Shown here piece by piece: positions 52,301 through 61,300 of a stretch of DNA of 64,000 nt. The stretch lies in the NCBI GenBank assembly GCA_002633005.1, contig NMRA01000052.1:345968-409967 (forward strand). Reading direction: 5' to 3'. Source of the DNA: Phoronis australis. Lineage: Eukaryota > Phoronida > Phoronidae. The notes under the pieces are model-generated. The model was not told the origin of the DNA. It saw only the letters and a list, made by a program, of their open reading frames with translations, and ran no database searches. The translations under genes and the position numbers were made by a program. How positions within the stretch are numbered: the stretch's first letter is position 1; every line of letters starts with the position of its first letter.

Positions 52301-55300
52301 CACTCCATAATGAGTATCAATAGAATACTGATTCGATGATATTAACGAAATTCTCATCTCATCCAAAGAGGGTGTGGCCAATTATTAAAACAACTGACCA
52401 CTGCCTTTAAAAAGACAACCCTGTACTTAACTTGAAAAGTGCGTACAAACCCATGATTACTGCTAAACACCTTACTTCAAATTATAAAATTGATCTCATC
52501 TTGGTGCTTACTCTGCAGAGAAATGGTCTTGACAAGAACTGACCTGTCATTATTGCTTCAGGCCACGCCCATTAAGTTGCATGTCATGCCGGGTTGGCCC
52601 ATTGCCAAGGCAATGGGGTATCATGGGAATTCCAGGTGACTTATGACAACCAATGATAATTCAAATAAGGAATACAAAAGTGATAGTGCTGCTTTGTAAG
52701 AGCCAATAGGCATGTGACTGAAAGCTGATGTATGATCTGAAGCAATAACAACTTCCCAGTTCTTAAGAAAATGGTTTACAGCAACAGTTCAAACCTGTCC
52801 AGCTGGTCACCTATAATTGTGGGTGTAATAGTTCTGCAGTTGGGATAGCTCGAGTCGTAGTGGTACCATTACTGCTGATAGATGGCCCTACTGTGAGGAC
52901 ATACCAATAGGTCTCCGACCAGAATGATCGCATAAGAGTGATGTATCGGAATATTAACCATCCCATCACAATTTTTCAATACAAGACATCGTGTCAACGA
53001 GCAAAAATCATACGGATGTTGAAGCAGCAAAATATGATTTTGATGATTTTTTATCAGAGAATGACTCCTAAGATGAGTAAGTCAAGTCCGAGTGTATATA
53101 TACAAAGATGTACGAGATGACTTAAGAATGCAAACATCTGGCAAAATTCCAAAACGAATCCGTTTGGAAAGGGTTGAATAGCAGCAGTGAATAACTTTCA
53201 ACGCTGGAGTAAAAAACTTGTTTGCTCTAGCACTGTCCTGCGTCTTCCCAACACATATATTTCATACCTTAGCATCACTTAGCTTGTCCCACTGGGGAGT
53301 GAAGTAAAACTTGATGCCTTCTAGAGCGCCCTCTTGTGTGCACGCCACCACTAACAGAGCCACAAGGACAATGTACGGTACTATGGCAGTCACCCAAACG
53401 GCCTAAAATGTGACGTGCAATGTAACAATGAATGCGACAGAATTTTCAAGACGGTTTTTAAGTGCTAAAAAATGACTTTGCTTGACAGCGAGAGACTTAT
53501 TACATTAACATTACACGCGATGTATTTGAATGTGAACAGTAAACAGGTTTTCAGAATAACATCTTGGTGCTAAAAGTATTAAACAATAGAACTGACTTTC
53601 TTATTGAACTATACCGCCAATAAAAACACTAGTTTTGAATGTTTTTCCACTGTTTGTTTGACAGCACATTGAAATGACATTCTCTTAAAATGTGACGGAA
53701 TTTCAAAAGAAAAAAGAATATTTAAATATTAAATACAAGGCATTCTACAACAGAGCCAGCAGCAACGGTGAACAATTTACAAAGACAGATGTGTGTGTGT
53801 GTGTGCGTGTGTGCCAACAGCGTCCATTCGCATGCATGTAAAATGTGATAACAATCCATGACCCATTCCACACATGATGGAAAGTGGTTTGTAGTCGTCC
53901 GTGTACATCGCGTAACTTTTTTATACAGCAGGGCTTGGAATGACCAATGACAAAAAACGCGGAAACTTTCACGGCCCAAATCATGCCCGATAAACAGTCT
54001 TGAAATGGTCAATGTGAACCTTTCCCCGACAAAAATCGGGAGGACTAAAAAAAAAAAACGTTACCACCATCAGTAGCATGCGTCTGCGTCCTTTTAGCTC
54101 ACCCGTCCACTCCCAACCCACACATTTTTGGCTGCAGAGCGGTAGTATTTGCTGCCACGCTTAACAATAACACAAGACGCCATTGAAAATCACACCACGC
54201 TGTCCCAGATGCCCCGGCAATGTTGACAATTTACGTTCCTCCGAAACATAAAGAGCAACTTCCGCTTTTCGAGGTGAACGTCGTCTGCAACGCCGCGGTA
54301 AGAAAGGAATTTGCCGCGGAAATTTTATATCAAATCCGATTTTTTTACGCGGAAATATTATAAAAAAAGCGGAAAGCACATTTGAAAAAAGCAGAAATCC
54401 GCGTTTCCGCGGAAAATTCCAAGCCCTGATACAGCCACGGCCACACAACACAAATTAGAACATTCTCGCCACACTCATAAAGCAGTCTCAACGAACAGCT
54501 CAACTGGCAGAAAGCGATAACGTGAGCTTCAATGTGAAAAACCTACTACTATATGATACACCACCAGCCATAACCAATTACGAATAATACAAAGCGTGTA
54601 GGAAGCAGCCAAAGAATGATTACGTAATACGATACATCTAAGACTGAGCTCTCAACAGTCAGCTTAAAGATTAATGGCAACCCATTGAAAGACAAAATCG
54701 TTTGCTATTAACCAATAGCTTCACAACTACAAGCCAGCATGCTAAGACGAAGCATCAGAACAAAGTCATACCTTTCTAATCTGCGTTTTCAGAAATAAAA
54801 GAGGAAGTTGGATAAACGTGTCGCAGCCGGCTGAATGAGAAATATATTTCGTCGGGCAATGAAAAGAAAGGCCAGGTTTGGGAATGCTGAACGAGTGCCT
54901 AGCACATTGATGCGTGGGCTTGTATTCAAGTTACAGGCAGAATGGGGGGGGGCTCCTTGGATGCGCGCATGTCTTAAAGTTGCTAGATCTGAGTTTGGGG
55001 AATAAGACAGTTCAAACTTAAACTAAAGCAGGGTTTTGTGATAATATAGCCAATAAATCAACACAATTTGGAAAGTACCAGTGGCGACTAACCCTAACCT
55101 TAACCACCACTTCAAATTTTAGTTGCTCATCTCGACAAACGTGACGTCAAGCTACTAGATGTCCAGTCATTTTTGATGTTTTCTAACAAACTTGTTTAAT
55201 TTTTAAAAATTTCTCTTGCAAATTTTGACACCAAAAAATAATTTATCACTGCAGTATCTTGGAGAAAAAAGACATTAGGGAGACTGTCCAATTAAACGCA

Positions 55301-58300
55301 GTCACGTCCACGGCAAACCAACGATTTCACTATACACTCGGTGCAATTTGGCACTAGCCCAGCAGTGGGGAAACGGATGTGCAATTATACCTCAGTTAAG
55401 ACAATAGATGTCTCCGAGTTTTACACAGCTATCGTTTAAAGGATGTCTTAATGTGAGACTGTCGTGAATGCAGACGAAAGTTTTTGGCAGAATGATCAGA
55501 ATGATTGTATCATGTGAAGACAACAGAAGCTGATGATAAAAGACTTATATGTGGTGGGCATTATTACATTATTATCCCAGTTTTTAGTTTTCGTCGTTTG
55601 CACAAGGAATCGTTCATTGAAGGTTTGGTTTACCTAATGCAACCACTAACAGAGACATCAACATAATGTATAAAATAATAAGAGATGTGTTGAGAACCGA
55701 CACAAAACATCAGGAGAATCACAATGATTGCTGATCGTTATGTCCACCATCACGGTGATTATCTCGGTTGACTTGCACTAAATGTGGTTTCAAAGACATG
55801 AACCTAATGAGGGGACGAGCAATTTCACACCAATTACATCAACATGAAACATTCTGTGCATTACACACTGTGAACACAGAGTGTATCACAAATTGACCTA
55901 ATGCAAAATTCTAGCAATTTCAAAGTGGTTTCAATTTTTAGAACAATCTCTAAGTGATTAAATGTTACTTTAAAACGGTATACGTCAAACATGGTCATTA
56001 AAATACGCACTACTCACAGAGCAATATTTGCTTACCTTCCCCGAGGTCTTGACACCTTTAATTAGACAGAAGAAGACTAGTATCCAAGCCAACAGTAGAC
56101 AAAGAGCTAACTGCCAGCGTAGACTACCTAGGTTATGCAAGCCATCGGTCTTCTCAAGCACATGATTACTAGAAGAGGAATGATTTCTTGAGATAATGGA
56201 TAATAAGCTTGATGATTTCTTGAGATAATGGATAGTAATCTTGATGAAGATTTTTATGTTATCTTACGTGACTGCTGGGGAAACATTTGATAAATTGATG
56301 GCAAATCTTCAACTATTACACTGAAAAAAGATAAAATTGTAATTTTTCTGTTTTTCTATTTTTTAAAAGTCAATTACCTTAATTTTCATTAAACAACTGA
56401 ATTACCATCTGTTGTAAATTGCATAAAACTGTACACAACAAACCACATGCTGACGGAATTCATTTTGATAAGAGTTCATCTTATTAAGAAATTTGCCAAA
56501 ATGAACTTCACTTGTTGGCCACATTGTGTACTAAATAGGTAAAGCATTGTCGAAATGCGTTGAACTGAAACTGGAATTGATAAAACAAAAATAAGATTTT
56601 GTGTAGTCAAGGCAACTTTCAGACAGTACCATTTCACTGTCACTTTTCACACAGTCACATATTAAGTAATTGGACTAACGGAGAGTACAAAAGGATTCTA
56701 ATGATGTGACAAAATAAATGTGCTGGAGGGAGACAGCCTTCTCCTAAATCAATAACATCTCGACAAACGCACGCCATCTAAAAGGCTATTTCCTTACATC
56801 TTGCGTCAAAACCTAAAACATCGTGATGAACAAACTGGTCTCAAAGTTTTCTTTTTCATGATAGCAACTGACTTAAATCATCAAAACAAAATCAAAGTTC
56901 ACCAAAGGCGGACAGGAAACCACCCAATTTTGAAAGGTTGGCAAGCTCAGTCAAATTTGATGGCTTTTCAAGACTTGTTTCACTTGCCGATGCTCTGAAG
57001 TAACTGTTAGAGCCAGAATGAAAATCATTTTCCATCACAGTGTGGAAACTTTTGAGTCACACTTGAAGTGATTTGGCGGCCTGGTTTATATCACAGGTAT
57101 AAAGAAAGTGACCCTCTAATAATGTACCACAACTACAAAGTTCAAAGTGTTTGTCAGAAGCATTCAAGTAAGAGTAACACACACACAAAATAAACAAAAA
57201 AATGACTGAAAAAAATCAAACAGTCTACACAAGTTGTTTAAAATTTTAAGGCATTTAGCATGAATTTCAAATTTATTTAGTACAGGAATGAGAAAGGCAT
57301 CCACAAAAATTCTCGAGTGCTCAAGTAATTTTAAAATGTTTTCTAGTTCATGATCATCTAAAATTAAAAACTGCAAGATTAAGTTTTCGACTGACTACTT
57401 TGGTAGCACAAGACGGACATTCACAGATAACAAACCATAGCAGACGATGATTTCTACAATCAATACAAAATGATATCTTTCTAATTTTAATAACTTTACC
57501 CCTGCAGACCTACTAGAAATATTCCTCACTGGGGGACCGTCGTTGCACGGTAACGTTTGAAGTGACATTGTACTCCATGAGATCCAAGCTGGGGTTTCCA
57601 TAGAGACAGTTTGTTGCGTTACTTGAGCAGTTACTTATATGTCCAGCTTGGCTGCAAGCTGAAATTTACGAGATCGTGAAGTTGTGCAACCTAACTATTA
57701 TCTATTGAATAACAATGTGCAGGCATAAATGAACAAGTACAAGTCAGTTCGAAAAACTTTGTTATAGTGATGTAACAACGCATTACGAAAAAAATCAAAT
57801 GCAAAGCATATGCACCGATACTGGTGCAATGCTAGTTGCTGCATCAAAATAGTTCCAGTTACAGAAAAAATAAAAACAACATTAAATAAGGATATGTCGA
57901 ACCCCACACAGTTTGTCATATTTTCTACCTCAACATTACAACTTGTGGTGCAACTGTTAAAACTTCGCATTTTAATGACAGCAGACAGAAATTACGGTAA
58001 TTCTCCATTACTTTGGCACACTCAACGCATTTCGCACAGTAAAATTATTTGGAAAAATAATATTTTGTCCCTCACTTATTTCACGGGAGGCTACATGGCG
58101 GGATTTTTTTGCCTCATCTAATTCGTACATGGTCAGTTTTGCAAACAGTGTTAATAAGACCTGCGTACAGTATATTCACCACCTCGATGGTTCATTGATA
58201 TGGGATATCTCATGCTATTGCAAACATGCAGTGAATGGGATTGTTGACGATGGTTGGCTACTCACTCAATTTTGCGAACTCGTCAAAACCAAAGTGTGTA

Positions 58301-61300
58301 TATTAAGTTTATTTCACACGCTCACAGACTATCACAAAAAATATATTTAATTTATTTTGTCTGAAATAAGTGGAGAATTACTGTCAGTAATTTTGGTCTC
58401 AAATTGTTGATGATGACAATGCCAGCACAAGTTACTACAACCCCCAGAGTCCTTACACCTTACGTCCACCAAAAACCTCAATCCAGTGCTGCACTACAAT
58501 TTTTAGTATTCATACAACTGTAGTCAGCATGCAAAATATCCAAATTAGAGCGAAGAAAATCTAACTTCTACCATTGAGGTGACTGTTCACGCTTTTAACA
58601 ACCAGGTGTTGCAACACGTCCCTCGCCAGAAAAACATCACAATCCCAGACCTAGCCAGTCCATCCACTAGGCCACAAACTAAGCAGCTACCTAGGGATCC
58701 TGCTAATATATGATACCAAGTCACCACTAAATGAATACACTTGTGTGTAATATCTACAAATACTATAGCTGCTTATAACAGCTCGAAGAGGCAAATTTTT
58801 TGAATCAATCAATGCATCCTAAATGCGATATTTAACCGAGCTGGGAAAATGGCATTTTAAAGTGTATTTCAAATTACTGCACGTGACGATCGTTGCATGC
58901 ATAGAACTTCAAAAGAGCGGCATCTGCTTCACATGGGCATGACAACTTGAAATCCACCACTAGTGTCAACAACTAGGACAACAAATGCAGTCAACAGCAC
59001 AATTGGCACCGGACTTGGCCTACCTGGAGTGTTCCATGGGTTGCCACAACTGGTCCATGGGAGGGGGTATTGCATAGAGGCGAAGAGGTAGAAGAGCGAC
59101 CAACCAATGATGAGGTTATAGTAGATACCAACCAAGATCGCAGCACTGACCATAGCGTAACCAACACCTGTCAATACCCAAGCATCCTTAAACTGATCAT
59201 TTCACAATCTCTAAATTTGTAATATTTAATGCATATTAAACAAAAAAATCAGGATTTAAAAAAAAACACATGCACTCCTACAACACCCTAAATTAAAACA
59301 TAAATCAAAAGCAAAGTGAGCACTGTATACCTCTGAGCACAATATCTTTCTAAGGTCACAAGTTTCTTGTTCCCTGGTAAGACAGTGTTTTCAATCCAGG
59401 GTTTGAAAAATCCCAACTCAAAAGCAACTGTAAGGAAACAGCGGTCATCTAGAGCGGTTTCCACGTTCTAAGAACTACATGATTTGAAATCAACTGTCTT
59501 TATTTTACACCAGCATTTAATTCTCAATGTACATGCCACTAACTCTAGTATTCAGTCACAAAACAACCCAACTGCCACCCAATACTCCTTTTGTCGCATA
59601 AACTGACACACCCGTCATTTCATGTTATTGCGTTCAATCTCAAGAAAAAAAAACAAGATGAGATGTTACTTCTAATCTGTTTCAGGTACAGGTTGAGAGC
59701 CATCTTAATTAGCAGCATTAAGGGATTTATGAATGTATGTCGCAAACATTTTTAAGTCTGGTCAGCGCGTCACCTTAGAAATGTTTGCGATACTAAGGCA
59801 TTAAATTCAAAAGTTAGTGTTCTGAAACTGAAAATTGCTGTAGGGACAAGTGTATTGCAGCTTTAAGAGTAATAGAAACAGTCACGTACGAGAAGTCTTA
59901 ATAAAGGTGTATTGAGCATTGTGTAGGTAATATGTCTATTATCCTGCGACATCCCATTTCAACGACTAGTGTCGAGTGTTTTGATTTAATTTTGTGAGGG
60001 TTGCAAAAAATTGAGCCACAAAACTAAGCAAGTTAATACTTGTTGGTTTCTATGGTTACACTGTGGCCAAAATGGACAATATGTTGTTTTTTGTTTGACC
60101 AATAGAGTGATTGATTGATTTCATTAAGTCGTACACAAATACATGTAAATGATAGCAGTATGGTAAACATGAAACATGGAGAAATAAGATAAAACGTGTA
60201 CAACCAGTATAGTACCAGCAAGTAAGACACTTTAGTTCCATGCTGGTCCCATATAATGACATTAACAAATTTAATAAAATGACATGAATGCTAACAAAAA
60301 CATATGAAAGTATAATGATAATAAAGTGAAAATGTGCATAGATATGAAGAAAAAGAGGTTAAATAAATGAATAAAGAACACATCAATAAATAAATAATAA
60401 AAAATAACAATGCTATGAGATAAAGATACACGATAGTAAAAATTAATATTGAATTTGGCTAAACAAAAGTGACTTGATTTGTTATTTAAAAGGTTTTTTA
60501 AAAGTTCCGCGGTGATATCAGAGAGAGAGCTATTGCACACAGTGCCAGCAGTATATTCAACAAACTGTTTCACTCTTCTTTTTCTTACACTGAAGTTGGC
60601 CACTTTGACCTTGCAAACATAGTGCTCAATACAACTTTAACAGCATGCTGAAGAATTACTGACTTTTCCCAGAGAATGAAAATGCTTTCCATTTAATAAG
60701 AATCTAGATTATACTCATCAATAGAACACCCGTCGCCATACATCAGGTATTTCAATCTTACCTTTAAACAAAGGCGACACCTTCCACACTGCTATGGGAC
60801 CGAGGCTGGCAAACTGACCTAATGCCACCTCCAAGTAGTAGAGAGGAATGCCCACGAATATCACAGAGATTATGTAGGGAATGAAAAATGCTCCTGAAAT
60901 GAAGGAGAAAAAGAAATGTTTATCATAGAGAGAAAAAGGTACAATCCCTGAATGGATGATTACGAATCCAGCTGTTGCAGCATAACCAAATCATGGTTTT
61001 AAAGTCACATACAGCATTTATTACCATAAACTCGCAGGTTAATGCCCCGGGCGTTTGAATTGGGAAAACCTGAGACAGGGGGTGGACGATTACCCAAGCA
61101 GAGGGCGCTTAAACCGAATATTGACAAAAAGTCGGGTATGGACGATTACCCAGGCATGGGCATTAACCCGCGAGTTTACGGTAGTATGATGGCATGTTAA
61201 TGTTCCCAATTTCACAAAATTACAATATTAAGGACCAAGTGATTATGCCTCAGTGAAGCTAGATTTGACATAACCAAACTTGAGATTAATTCTGGTTGGT

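Larger units (their letters stand above)
53403..56035. other. Gene A intron 5
   Basis: 2.6 kb, holding a (TG)n tract and a hAT-like element; nothing coding. Confidence 0.7.

Noticed and set aside
57395-57601. ORF starting METPAWISW on the minus strand as a separate small gene
   Set aside because: This is an out-of-frame reading over exon 4 of gene A; the correct frame from 57658 joins exons 3 and 5 in phase.
60271-60603. 110-codon minus-strand ORF in gene A intron 2
   Set aside because: Exons 2 and 3 join in phase without it. The start is protein-like but the rest is AT-driven low complexity; no family recognised.
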